A DNA stretch of 64,000 nucleotides from an uncultured Granulosicoccaceae bacterium (GTDB taxonomy: Bacteria; Pseudomonadota; Gammaproteobacteria; Granulosicoccales; Granulosicoccaceae), in assembly GCA_937958675.1 (NCBI GenBank), contig CALGND010000009.1:41551-105550 (forward strand), written 5' to 3'. Both the position numbers and the translations under genes were made by a program. Positions 25,105-34,350 of this stretch are shown piece by piece. The notes under the pieces were generated by a model. It worked only from the letters and a program-made list of their open reading frames with translations. It had not been told where the DNA came from and ran no database searches. Position 1 is the first letter of the stretch. Every line of letters starts with the position of its first letter.

Positions 25105-26096
25105 AGGGCATCAACTAATCGACCTGCCCCATGCCTGAATGGATCAACTGCGGGCAGCCCCATTTCAGCCTCAAGCTTTGCTAGGTAGGCAACTGCTTCA
25201 TCTTCTGAAAGTGCCGCAGTGTTTATCGATAATCCTGCAACGCGTACCTCTGGATTAACAACCTTCGCAATTGTCATTGCCAGATCGCGAAGCTCTTCCA
25301 GCGATGGCAATGTATACGAAGGCAAACCACGCATAGTTTTACGCGTCGGCTCATGACATAGGATCAGCACATCAGGTGCGCCACCATGTATCAATGCCAT
25401 CGTTACGCCTGAGTATGAGGCGTGGAACAAACTGCCTTGGCCTTCAATCAAATCCCAATGATCGGCATCGTTGTCGGGCGTTAGGTACTCGACAGATCCT
25501 GCCATAAAGTCTGCGATAACGGCGTCAAGCGGAACGCCGTTGCCCGTTATTAAAATACCGGTTTGGCCGGTTGCACGAAAGGATGCTTTCATACCACGCT
25601 CTAGCATGGTTTTTTCCATCGCGAGTGCTGTGTACATCTTGCCAACAGAACAATCGGTACCCACCGCCAAGACTCGCTTGCCTTTGCGTTTTTCTCCACT
25701 AGCGATTGGATACTCAACCTGAGGCACACGTACGTCAATCAATTGTTGATTGTGCTTGTCCGCCAACTCAACCAATTCAGGGATGTCACGCAGTAGGTTA
25801 TGTAAGCCAGAGGCGATATCCATACCCGATGATACGGCTTCTTTAAATACGGCATTCCAAGATTCGCTGATGACCCCACCGCGATTAGCAACGCCCACAA
25901 CCAGCGTCTTTGCACCCGCAGCGACAGCTTCTTCTATTGTCATGTCAGACAAACCCATATCCGCGTTACAGCCTTCTAGACGAATCTGGCCAACACAGTG
26001 CTCAGGACGCCAGTCTTTAACGCCTTGCGCAACCTTTGCAGCCAATGGATCGGCAGCATCACCGAGAAAAAGAAGGTATGGGGTTTTAAGAAGCAT
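25101..26096 (-). CDS. dgcN: DUF1611 P-loop protein, probable N-acetyltransferase DgcN
   Basis: A 331-residue DUF1611-family protein. An N-terminal Rossmann-like domain (about 1-125) reads YLLFLGDAADPLAAKVAQGV and LVVGVANRGGVISESW; a P-loop domain follows with GTDCSVGKMYTALAMEK near 147-163 and IEGQGSLFHASYSGVT near 218. In the reported pathway DgcN acetylates D-glutamate before racemisation by DgcA. It is first in a three-gene operon (dgcN-dgcA-VOC). The assignment rests on family plus gene pairing; other DUF1611 members have no known reaction. Confidence 0.82.
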   Translation of the reverse strand: MLLKTPYLLFLGDAADPLAAKVAQGVKDWRPEHCVGQIRLEGCNADMGLSDMTIEEAVAAGAKTLVVGVANRGGVISESWNAVFKEAVSSGMDIASGLHNLLRDIPELVELADKHNQQLIDVRVPQVEYPIASGEKRKGKRVLAVGTDCSVGKMYTALAMEKTMLERGMKASFRATGQTGILITGNGVPLDAVIADFMAGSVEYLTPDNDADHWDLIEGQGSLFHASYSGVTMALIHGGAPDVLILCHEPTRKTMRGLPSYTLPSLEELRDLAMTIAKVVNPEVRVAGLSINTAALSEDEAVAYLAKLEAEMGLPAVDPFRHGAGRLVDAL

Positions 26097-26204
26097 GAAG
26101 CTGGTCTCAATTAAGCGGTTAACAATCCGCCAATTTTATCAGCACACGGAGCTTGGAGCCATTCCTCAGCACTAATATTGACGACCATTAGACCTCTGTG
26201 AACG

Positions 26205-27713
26205 TCAAAAGGTACCAAACCCAGTTGCTTCTCGAAGTCGATACTCGAGATTGAGCCCTAGGCTTGTATCAGAGTATTCTTCATAGCTGTATGTGTAGGT
26301 TCGCCCGGGCGTGTCGTCATCCCATTGCTCATTAAAATACTGTTTGGCGTCAGAGATCGCCCTATGGTGAGCTGGCGCGATTAACATAACGTTAGTCTCA
26401 AGGTTAAAATCCGCTAGATTACGCCGCGTGTAATTGCCCGACCCCAGTAGCAAACCATCTCGAGTTTGCGCACCCACACTTGACCACAACAACATTTTGC
26501 CGTGGCATTGCTCGCCTTGAGTAGCGCACCACTTCACCTCTACGCCTGCCGCCGTTAGTTCAGCGGCGACTGGACGATTAGGCACACCATTCTTTTCTCG
26601 ACCAAACGCGTCTTTGTTTACGTCTAGAATCACGCGTAAGCGCGCACCGCGTTTAGAAGCAGCTTTCATTGCTTTGATGATGCCTCTGTCCGACAAGTAG
26701 AACATCAGAAGATCAATGTTGGCACCGGCACCTGCATTGCTAAGCATGTCAATAATTTGATCTCTAATGCGGCTTTCAGTTAGCACAAGCAATCGAGCAT
26801 TATCCAAATTGCTGACATCCGGTTCTAACACTTGTAGCGCTTTTAATTGAACAATCATTTTTTCAATCGCTTGGCTTTCGTTGAACTCCGAACTAAGCGC
26901 TAGCAACGCTAGCTCTGAATTGAGCAAATCAGCGACGGCATTACCAGTAAACGACATAGCAACATTTCGGTGCGCACTACTACCATCGTGTGGGTTGGCG
27001 GACATCACAATGGCTTTACTACCACCCTGTTTGCGACCGGCGATTATCAACTTGCGGTGGTTCGCCTTAAAGTTTGCCATAGTTAACACACTGCGTAATG
27101 ACACCCTGCCATCACCCAAAGGGTTTTTTACCGTGTCCGCTTTTTCATTACCAAACGGTTTGATCAATGCGCGCCACAAACCTGAATACAGTGGGTTACT
27201 ATCTTGCAATTGTGTAAGATCGCTCTCGACGACCAATACCCCGGCCTCGCGTAATGCCGTGAGATGAATTGAATCAAGCCCGCGGTATATCGAATTTACG
27301 GGGTCTGTAATAAAAACGATGGGGAGGCTTGGATCTTGTCGCTTACGATCTACAACCGCTGTTGTAAGCTCTTTCGATAATGCGCGATGTGTCTCAGCAG
27401 CCGGCCCCTGCCAATCGTTAAACAAAAACATATCGATGAGGAGGAATTGATGAGATTCCTTAATTAAAGAGAAAACCTCATCAAATATTTGCTGTTGTAA
27501 CTGCCGCTTACCCGAACCATCAATCCAGCTGGTATCAGCCAAAAAACTGACTTCATCTGCGGAGCGCTCTTGATTCACTATGCCCACGGCATCAGGCGGC
27601 GGCGTAATTGTGGTTACACCAAACACAGCGGCGACATAAATCATTATCAACGAGCCTGCACGAATGAGAAAGGCTCGTAAGAAACGACGTATCTTCATGC
27701 TACTCAAGTCCAA
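26205..27713 (-). CDS. Membrane-anchored phospholipase D-like protein
   Basis: A 502-residue protein with an N-terminal helix (about 10-32, FLRAFLIRAGSLIMIYVAAVFG) that would hold it at the inner membrane facing the periplasm. Two PLD-type half-sites are visible: NHRKLIIAG near 218 with SANPHDGSSAHRN after it, and CHGKMLLWSS near 399 with LLLGSGNYTRRNL after it. Both keep HxK and the GSxN-like motif, but the Asp of the classical HxKxxxxD is Gly or Ser. This resembles the PLDc_N-less group near cardiolipin synthases. Activity (phospholipase, transphosphatidylase or nuclease) is undetermined. It stands alone. Confidence 0.78.
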   Translation of the reverse strand: MDLSSMKIRRFLRAFLIRAGSLIMIYVAAVFGVTTITPPPDAVGIVNQERSADEVSFLADTSWIDGSGKRQLQQQIFDEVFSLIKESHQFLLIDMFLFNDWQGPAAETHRALSKELTTAVVDRKRQDPSLPIVFITDPVNSIYRGLDSIHLTALREAGVLVVESDLTQLQDSNPLYSGLWRALIKPFGNEKADTVKNPLGDGRVSLRSVLTMANFKANHRKLIIAGRKQGGSKAIVMSANPHDGSSAHRNVAMSFTGNAVADLLNSELALLALSSEFNESQAIEKMIVQLKALQVLEPDVSNLDNARLLVLTESRIRDQIIDMLSNAGAGANIDLLMFYLSDRGIIKAMKAASKRGARLRVILDVNKDAFGREKNGVPNRPVAAELTAAGVEVKWCATQGEQCHGKMLLWSSVGAQTRDGLLLGSGNYTRRNLADFNLETNVMLIAPAHHRAISDAKQYFNEQWDDDTPGRTYTYSYEEYSDTSLGLNLEYRLREATGFGTF

Positions 27714-27992
27714 TTTTGGCTAAATGGAAGCGTTCTTCTAGTAATTATTAATACAACGTCACAAATCAACTCGTACTACTTGATACAATCGCGGCAGTTT
27801 CAGTATCACGCCAATGTGACTCACTTAACACCGGTTGGATACTTGGCCCCAATAATAATAATTAGAACAAAAGGCTTTGCGGCAACAACAATCAGGTAAT
27901 CGGTCGGTTCAGTAATCTCCGGCCAACGCACTATACTACTGCGTTGCGATTTAAATTTTGCCTGCGCCGCTAACCAGACGGACGATCAACTA

Positions 27993-30269
27993 ATGAAAAC
28001 AGTCAATTACATGCAGCCTGGCGCGGCTTTACAAGGCTACGCTACTGTCCCCGCAACCAGTGACGCAAAAGAGTACTTGCGCCTGTTGCTACGCCATAAG
28101 TTCGGCTTACTACTCACTTTCTTGCTTGGCCTTGGCCTAGCAATGCTTTATCTGATCAGCACCACGCCTGAATACGAAGCCAATGCGCTTATTTCAGTTG
28201 ATAACGAACGTGGCCCCTACGGCGATAACTCAGACAGCGGACCAAACTGGAACCCCGCTTCGATACTCAAAGAAGAGTCCAGAATCATAAGCTCTCGACG
28301 CGTGCTTCAACCGGTGGTTGAACAACACAGTTTGCGCATCGACACTGACGCCAAAAAAATCCCTGTGCTAGGTGATTTGGCTCAACGAATGCCATTACTG
28401 GGCAGCTGGATCTCCAACCTAAGCTTCGCAAAAAGTTACGCATGGACACCATCATCAGTTGAGCTTGGTTTGTTAGAAGTCCCACGTGAATGGGAAGATA
28501 CCGCTCTTACCTTGACGGTACTAGACGATTCGCGATACTCGATACAACACCAGGGGCTAAATGTTATTGACAGCGCTCGTATTGGCGAGATGATTGTCGT
28601 TGAATTGCCACCATTGGCGTCCATGCGAGTTCAAGTCACCAGTATTGACGCTGCCGAAGGTGTCGAATTTTCTGTGGTTCGTCACTCACTCGAAGATTCC
28701 ATCCTAAGCTTAAGATCGCGCTTATTTACCGAGTCTGGCGATACTCGTTCGCAAATGTTGGGTATTCGTGTTCGAGGTAGTGATCCTACTCAAACAGCAG
28801 ATTTAACCAATAGCATTATTGGTCAATATCAATCTGTAAAGGCAGGTTATTCATCAGGTAGCGTAGACAAAGAGCTAGAATTTTTCGAAGCGGAAGTGCC
28901 AAAACTTGAACAAGAACTTCGCGATGCTCAGGCTGCTTTGTCGCAGTTTCGGGTTAAGGGCGGGACTTTTGATATCGATGTAGAAGTTAAATCTGCAATT
29001 GGTCGCCTTGATGTTCAACAGCGAAAACTTGACGAACTAACAACTGAAAGAGACGAGCTGGCAGAACGCTATACGGACCTTCATCCCAGCACAAAACGTC
29101 TAGACAAAGAAATCGGCGTAGTACGACGCAAGATTGGCCAGATCAAAGGCTCTATCGTTAACGCACCTGACACGCAACGCGAACTTAGAGTTCTCGAGCA
29201 AAAAGAAGCAAGTGCGTCAAAGATCTACACCGAACGCTACGAGCAACTCGCCGAGCTCCGGCTTAAAGCGGTCGGTGATGTCGGTGCTGTTGAGATTGTT
29301 GACAAAGCGCTTGTGCCACGTAAGCCGATTTCACCCAATTCACTACTGGCCATGGTTGGCGGCACGCTTGCAACTTTATTCCTTTACATGCTGTTTTTAA
29401 CGCTTCGTTCTGCACTCACTACAGTGATTTCAGATCAAGAATCGCTAGAGCGTGCGTCGGGATTACCGGTGTTTATGAACATTCCAAAATCCGCCGCTCA
29501 AAAACGCCTAGGCAACGCTATTACTGTTGATCCACGCCGCATGTTGCCAGGTGGTAGTGGCTCTGGTGGCGAAGGTGCCCAAAACAACGATGTAGCCAAT
29601 AGCAATGTATTGGCGCTAAGCAAGCCTGAGGACTACTCAGTTGAAAACCTACGTGGCCTACGTTCCATGCTTGAAGATGTTATGGACAATGCTGATAACA
29701 ACGTATTAATGATTACCAGCCCGCTACCTAGCATGGGTAAATCATTCGTTAGCATGAACCTTGCGGTGCTACTGGCTCAATCAGGCAAGCGAGTACTACT
29801 AATTGATGCTGATTACCAACGAGGCCAGCTTCATAAGTCCTTCGGCATTCCGATGGGCCCTGGGCTACCCGAAGTGGTTCGAGGCAAGTCTGAGTTAAAA
29901 GAGACTGTGAAAGCGACATCAGTACCAAATCTATATTGCATTCCAAAAGGCTTTATGGGCGGCGCCGCGGGCCAAGAGATGCCTAGCGACAAAGAATTCG
30001 GTGCTTTTATGCAGGTTGTAGCACCACGGTTTGATATCGCCATTATCGACACCCCGCCAGTATTGAGTGTGGCTACAGCCGCGGCGCTGGGTAAACATGC
30101 AGGATCCACCATTATGGTGGTTAAGGAGGGCGAAGTGAAAGAGCCTCAATTGACAGAATCCCTCAAGCGACTATCGTTTTCTGGTGTTCGGGTAAATGGC
30201 TGCATCATGAATGGCTCAACAGCACCAACGCCTCGGCACTATGCGTACTACAGAGAGCAATTAGACTAG
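27993..30269 (+). CDS. Polysaccharide co-polymerase with tyrosine autokinase domain (Wzc/GumC type)
   Basis: Controls chain length and export of the exopolysaccharide at the inner membrane. A Wzz domain begins after residue 25, with the first helix about 36-55 (FGLLLTFLLGLGLAMLYLIS). A long coiled coil covers about 285-430, then GNVR-type PRKPISPNSLLAMVGGTLA and the second helix (about 445-465). After a Gly/Ser linker, the cytoplasmic kinase has Walker A SPLPSMGKSFVSMNLAV near 574, Walker A' VLLIDADYQRGQLH near 601 and Walker B IAIIDTPPVL near 682. The C-terminus HYAYYREQLD has a three-Tyr cluster for autophosphorylation. It opens the EPS cluster; no Wzb phosphatase is near. Confidence 0.9.
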   Translation: MKTVNYMQPGAALQGYATVPATSDAKEYLRLLLRHKFGLLLTFLLGLGLAMLYLISTTPEYEANALISVDNERGPYGDNSDSGPNWNPASILKEESRIISSRRVLQPVVEQHSLRIDTDAKKIPVLGDLAQRMPLLGSWISNLSFAKSYAWTPSSVELGLLEVPREWEDTALTLTVLDDSRYSIQHQGLNVIDSARIGEMIVVELPPLASMRVQVTSIDAAEGVEFSVVRHSLEDSILSLRSRLFTESGDTRSQMLGIRVRGSDPTQTADLTNSIIGQYQSVKAGYSSGSVDKELEFFEAEVPKLEQELRDAQAALSQFRVKGGTFDIDVEVKSAIGRLDVQQRKLDELTTERDELAERYTDLHPSTKRLDKEIGVVRRKIGQIKGSIVNAPDTQRELRVLEQKEASASKIYTERYEQLAELRLKAVGDVGAVEIVDKALVPRKPISPNSLLAMVGGTLATLFLYMLFLTLRSALTTVISDQESLERASGLPVFMNIPKSAAQKRLGNAITVDPRRMLPGGSGSGGEGAQNNDVANSNVLALSKPEDYSVENLRGLRSMLEDVMDNADNNVLMITSPLPSMGKSFVSMNLAVLLAQSGKRVLLIDADYQRGQLHKSFGIPMGPGLPEVVRGKSELKETVKATSVPNLYCIPKGFMGGAAGQEMPSDKEFGAFMQVVAPRFDIAIIDTPPVLSVATAAALGKHAGSTIMVVKEGEVKEPQLTESLKRLSFSGVRVNGCIMNGSTAPTPRHYAYYREQLD

Positions 30270-30295
30270 CTCTAATGTGTCAAATTGTGAACTGA

Positions 30296-30311
30296 TGTGA
30301 CCACAATCACA
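30296..30311. promoter_or_regulatory. CRP/FNR-family binding site upstream of sugar transferase
   Basis: TGTGACCACAATCACA is a perfect TGTGA-N6-TCACA palindrome core, the consensus for CRP. It lies 27 bp after the co-polymerase stop and 140 bp before the GTG of the sugar transferase. No CRP gene is in the window; that the site is used is inferred from its exact match. Confidence 0.6.
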
Positions 30312-30450
30312 ATATGGTTATATGACCTGTGAACTCCGGTGACATTACTCACTGGAATAAATACAATCGCCCTGCAGAGGGTTAGAATACGGTCCGAACG
30401 ACGGGTAATTACTCGAAATGTTGTCAACCCAATAAAAAAAAGAGATTAAC

Positions 30451-31194
30451 GTGGCTACTGCCAAAACAATAAAAAGCGTCAAGACGAGCAACACAGCGCC
30501 TAAAGCTCCTGCCAATTCACCTTTGATCGATGACACTGCGGTCAAATCGCGACACTGGTCCTCGATTGCAGCAGTTGATAACAACTCACTTAAGCCAATA
30601 TCTGGCATGAGTGCGGCCCTAAAGCGCTTTGAAGACTTCGTTCTAGGCTCAATTGCGTTACTTATCATTTTCCCAGTGATGCTGCTTATCTCACTCATCA
30701 TCAAGCTCGACAGCACAGGGCCAGCTTTGTTCTGCCAAGCTCGAAGCGGTCGAAACCGCGAAGTGATCAAAGTGTACAAATTTCGCACAATGTATCAAGA
30801 TGGCAGTCAAGAATTCCGCCAGGCTGAAAAAGACGACCCTCGTATCACCCGTGTCGGCTCATTCTTACGTAGAACTAGCCTCGATGAGCTACCACAGCTA
30901 TTCAATGTAATCCAGGGCTCGATGTCATTAGTAGGACCACGTCCTCACCCACTTAAACTTGACGAAGAATTCAAATACATCATCCCTGCACTAAGCTCAC
31001 GCTACGCTGTCAAGCCAGGTATTACTGGTTGGGCACAAATCAATGGTTTTCGCGGCGAAACTCGCCATGTTAGCGACATGGTTCAACGTATCGAACACGA
31101 CCGTCACTATGTGAAAACGTGGAGCCTTTGGTTAGACATCAAAATCTTGTTTATGACAGTACTTAAAGGCTGGACTCACAAGAACGCTTATTAG
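30451..31194 (+). CDS. Undecaprenyl-phosphate sugar-phosphate transferase (initiating glycosyltransferase)
   Basis: It transfers a sugar-1-phosphate to undecaprenyl phosphate, starting EPS repeat units. One hydrophobic segment near 68-88 ([19 protein letters not shown]) precedes the catalytic domain, making this a short (PglC-like core) form without the extra four helices of WcaJ. Catalytic motifs: [12 protein letters not shown] near 109, [20 protein letters not shown] near 149 with the Asp-Glu pair, LVGPRPHP and [18 protein letters not shown] near 190. It starts with GTG, preceded by AGAG. The first 65 residues are Ser/Thr/Ala-rich and unlike the family, so the true start could be later. Confidence 0.9.
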   Translation: MATAKTIKSVKTSNTAPKAPANSPLIDDTAVKSRHWSSIAAVDNNSLKPISGMSAALKRFEDFVLGSIALLIIFPVMLLISLIIKLDSTGPALFCQARSGRNREVIKVYKFRTMYQDGSQEFRQAEKDDPRITRVGSFLRRTSLDELPQLFNVIQGSMSLVGPRPHPLKLDEEFKYIIPALSSRYAVKPGITGWAQINGFRGETRHVSDMVQRIEHDRHYVKTWSLWLDIKILFMTVLKGWTHKNAY

Positions 31195-31256
31195 TACTGG
31201 CCTGCAAATTTAAGAAGGCGTTCGTACTTACGATGGCCTTTATGTGAAAGAGTTAC

Positions 31257-31278
31257 GTCCAGCAGATTCCTGCTGGAC
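31257..31278. promoter_or_regulatory. Perfect 9-bp hairpin in the EPS operon
   Basis: GTCCAGCAG-ATTC-CTGCTGGAC forms a 9-bp stem with a 4-nt loop between the sugar transferase and the WecG-family gene. No T-run follows, so it may be a processing or attenuation element rather than a terminator. Confidence 0.45.
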
Positions 31279-31334
31279 TACAATACCCCTACTAGTTACC
31301 TTCTGAACCAACGGTTCTCAACCCGAGATCTTTC

Positions 31335-32129
31335 ATGGACAGCTCCAGTAATGGGTTGCAGAGTCGCTTCTTACTCGGCTTTTTTGCACATCCCGGGACA
31401 ATTGAAGAATACCTGAGCCTGATTAACACCAGCATTGTTGATAAGGAACCATGTACGGTCTTCTATCACAACCTACATTCGCTCTACAGCTACTTCACCT
31501 CATCATCGCTACGCGCGTTTTATCAAGACAAAACTGTATTGGTTGACGGCATGCCAGTTATTTGGCTCTACAAATTATTTGGCGCAAAACTCGCTCGAGA
31601 GCATCGCATCACTTATGTAGACTTTATAATGCCGATGATGAAACAGGCTCAGCAAAATGGATGGAAGGTATTTCATTTAGGACAACAATCAGAAATACAA
31701 CAACAAGCGCTGAACATCATCAGAGAGCAAGTGCCGGGAATTCAAATCCAAGGGCACGATGGCTACTTCAACCAAGACCCACAATCTGAACAAAGCCTGG
31801 ATGTGATCGACACAATCAATGAATATGGCACTGATCTACTGTTGGTAGGGTTTGGCGCGCCTCGCCAAGAAGCTTGGGTCAGTGCTCACCGAGACCAGCT
31901 AAATGCCTCCGCTGTTTTCACCTGCGGTGCCTGTATGGAATATGTGGCCGGCGCTGTAAAAACTCCGCCGCGTTGGATGGGGCAGATGGGATTGGAATGG
32001 AGCTTTCGCTTATTTGAAAACCCGAAACGTTTTGCCTTTAGATACCTTGTCGAACCGATTCTGCTGGGCGCTATCCTTGCATTCAATGGCATCAAGTTAC
32101 TAGTCACCGGAAAACGGATTAGCCACTGA
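31335..32129 (+). CDS. WecG/TagA/CpsF-family glycosyltransferase
   Basis: A GT26 enzyme that adds the second sugar to the lipid-linked intermediate. The 264 residues show TVLVDGMPVIWLYKLFG near 63-78 (the catalytic Asp in the DGM/DG motif), RITYVDFIMPMM, VFHLGQQ, and LLLVGFGAPRQEAWV near 177-190, then the GACMEYVAGAVKTPPRWM and LEWSFRLFENPKRFAFRYL motifs typical of the family. It is full length. Its TGA overlaps the flippase ATG by one base. Confidence 0.9.
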   Translation: MDSSSNGLQSRFLLGFFAHPGTIEEYLSLINTSIVDKEPCTVFYHNLHSLYSYFTSSSLRAFYQDKTVLVDGMPVIWLYKLFGAKLAREHRITYVDFIMPMMKQAQQNGWKVFHLGQQSEIQQQALNIIREQVPGIQIQGHDGYFNQDPQSEQSLDVIDTINEYGTDLLLVGFGAPRQEAWVSAHRDQLNASAVFTCGACMEYVAGAVKTPPRWMGQMGLEWSFRLFENPKRFAFRYLVEPILLGAILAFNGIKLLVTGKRISH

Positions 32130-33439
32130 TGGCCTCATCCGGCCCAATTTCGACGGATGGACACGACAGCTCCAAGCCCACAATGATTGACAAGATCATC
32201 AAGCTATTTTCGTCGCGCTATGCATTGTCTCTCGGCGCACAAGCTATGGTCAGTGGTTTCCACTTTGGACTTAATTTATATCTAGTAAGAACAATTTCCT
32301 TATACGACTACGGTGTGTTCGCGTTTGCGTTTGTTTTGGCCCTGTTTGCCGCAGCCATCAACAACGCATTAATATCAACACCTCTCACTGTTTATACGCC
32401 CGTTATAAAAGACGAAGAGGAACGCGTCCACCAAGAGGCAATGTTCAGTACGCTCAATCTACTGCTATTTGGCTTACTGGTAGTGGCAGGGCTTGCCTAT
32501 GCATGGCTGTCTGACATTCCAAATGATACAGCTATAGCGGTTACGCTATTTGTAGCAGTTTACTCGGCGCGTCAATATAGCCGAAGTTTTGGCTACTCCC
32601 GCCTACGCCCCTTGGTAACAGCAACTGGCGATATGTTTTATGTGCTGGCTGGGGTCGCTATTATTGCTATCTTGCATTTCACGCAACCGTCTATACCGGT
32701 AAGTTACATACTACTGGCCTTGGCGGCCGGCAATCTAATAGCAATGCTAGTTGAACGGTTACGTTTGCATGGTTCGAAAAAACGTTGGCTTACTGCTGCG
32801 AACTTACGTCAATACGCCACAGTGTGGGAGCAATCACGCTGGGCGTTGATAGGCGCACTAACCACATTGTTTCTAGCACAAGCCCATAGTTTGATCATCA
32901 CCTGGCATGATGGCCCAGGCGCTTACGCTCCACTTGCAGCAGGGTTTGTTTTATTTGGCCCCGTTAGAGTGGCATTGCTTACCTGGCAAAATATGGTTAA
33001 ACCCGAACTGGCAATGGCCTTAGCAGATAACCAACAAGATGCCGTGCTGACACAAATTAAACGCACGTCCATAATGATGGCCACAGCCGTTGTTGTGATG
33101 GCAATCTGTTTGGCAATCGGCTGGCCTTGGATACACCAACTGTTATACGCAAAACAATACGCTGACCAACCTATGCACTTCATCGTTGCTATGTGGTCAT
33201 TAACAACATTGTTCGCAGCGATCTACAATGCACCCAGTGCGGCCTTACAAGCTATGAAAGATTTTCGTGTATTGGCCATGGCAAGTGTATTCGGTGCTGT
33301 TGTCAGTGGTGTGCTGGTAACGGTGCTATTATTTAAGAGCGGTCCTATCTCAACTCTCTACGGGATATTGGCTGCCGAACTGTTTATGGCTGTCTATCTG
33401 ATGCGCGTCATGTGGACAAGACTAAAAGGTGCCGCATGA
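32129..33439 (+). CDS. Polysaccharide flippase (Wzx-like)
   Basis: A 436-residue polytopic protein with about 12 hydrophobic segments, the second at about 50-75 (YGVFAFAFVLALFAAAINNALIS). This hydropathy and gene position fit a lipid-linked oligosaccharide flippase of the MOP superfamily. Sequence conservation in this family is too low for subtype assignment. The Wzy-type polymerase downstream supports Wzx/Wzy-dependent synthesis. It overlaps the next gene by ATGA. Confidence 0.8.
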   Translation: MASSGPISTDGHDSSKPTMIDKIIKLFSSRYALSLGAQAMVSGFHFGLNLYLVRTISLYDYGVFAFAFVLALFAAAINNALISTPLTVYTPVIKDEEERVHQEAMFSTLNLLLFGLLVVAGLAYAWLSDIPNDTAIAVTLFVAVYSARQYSRSFGYSRLRPLVTATGDMFYVLAGVAIIAILHFTQPSIPVSYILLALAAGNLIAMLVERLRLHGSKKRWLTAANLRQYATVWEQSRWALIGALTTLFLAQAHSLIITWHDGPGAYAPLAAGFVLFGPVRVALLTWQNMVKPELAMALADNQQDAVLTQIKRTSIMMATAVVVMAICLAIGWPWIHQLLYAKQYADQPMHFIVAMWSLTTLFAAIYNAPSAALQAMKDFRVLAMASVFGAVVSGVLVTVLLFKSGPISTLYGILAAELFMAVYLMRVMWTRLKGAA

Positions 33440-34350
33440 CCCGTGTTGCCATTTGTATCTGCACATACAAACGGCCTGATGGGCTTGCCAAATTGCTTGA
33501 TCAGATTACCCGACTAACACCTGCAATACCCGATGCTGTAGTGGTGATCGATAACCATAAAGGCGGCGAAGGCGCTGCCGTGTGTTCGCAGCTTGCGGAT
33601 AGCTATCCGTTTGAGCTGCACTATGCAATCGAGGCCGAACCCGGCATCTCCTATGCTCGTAACTCAGCTGTGAGCCTGGCGCTACAGCAACAACCAGAGC
33701 TGATCGCCTTCCTCGACGATGACGAATGGCCCGAGCCAAATTGGCTAGCAGAGCTAATGCGCGTGCAAGCGGCAACCGATGCTGACGCTGTGGGCGGTCC
33801 GACTCTATCGGTTTTTCCACCCAATAGCCCAGAATCACTTACCAGCAACCCCTATTACGGCGCCGATATGAGCATTGAGGATGGTTCAGAGTGCCAATTA
33901 CAGGCTGCTGGCAACTTTATTATTAAGGCATCTACAGTATCGAGCATGGGTCCAGCCTTTTTTCGCACGGAATTTGCACACTCAGGGGGTGAAGATCTGG
34001 CTTTTTTCACCACTCTTGCGCAAAAAGGGGCTCGAATGACTTGGGCAGCCAATGCAATTGTGCACGAAGCCGTGCCTGAGAACAGAATGAGCCAAGAATG
34101 GCTGAAAGGAAGAATAATCAATATTGCTAATTCCAGAGTGCGCGTAATGCAGATTCTTGAACCTGGGATCGTGCCCGCAGCCATCAGAGGATTAAAAACC
34201 GTGGCACTGTTTTTTCAGGCCGCTGTGTGGTCTGTGCTGGGTTTGCTAAACGCCAGTGAGCGCGAACAAGCTGCCATGCTACGTTGGAAATTTCTCGGCA
34301 AATTTACTGCCCACATCCGGCATAAAACTGTACGCGAGGAAGGCCACTAA
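33436..34350 (+). CDS. Family 2 glycosyltransferase
   Basis: A GT-A fold transferase. The start at 33436 (ATGA overlap with the flippase stop) gives MTRVAICICTYKRPDGLAKL, the usual GT2 N-terminus; a longer in-frame reading from 33412 lies inside the flippase gene. The nucleotide-sugar Asp motif is VVVIDNHKGG near 42-51 and the metal-binding DDDEWPEP is near 95-102. GGEDLAFFTTLAQKGARM resembles the acceptor-site ED motif. C-terminal hydrophobic residues (about 255-275) may touch the membrane. Sugar specificity is unknown. Confidence 0.88.
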   Translation: MTRVAICICTYKRPDGLAKLLDQITRLTPAIPDAVVVIDNHKGGEGAAVCSQLADSYPFELHYAIEAEPGISYARNSAVSLALQQQPELIAFLDDDEWPEPNWLAELMRVQAATDADAVGGPTLSVFPPNSPESLTSNPYYGADMSIEDGSECQLQAAGNFIIKASTVSSMGPAFFRTEFAHSGGEDLAFFTTLAQKGARMTWAANAIVHEAVPENRMSQEWLKGRIINIANSRVRVMQILEPGIVPAAIRGLKTVALFFQAAVWSVLGLLNASEREQAAMLRWKFLGKFTAHIRHKTVREEGH

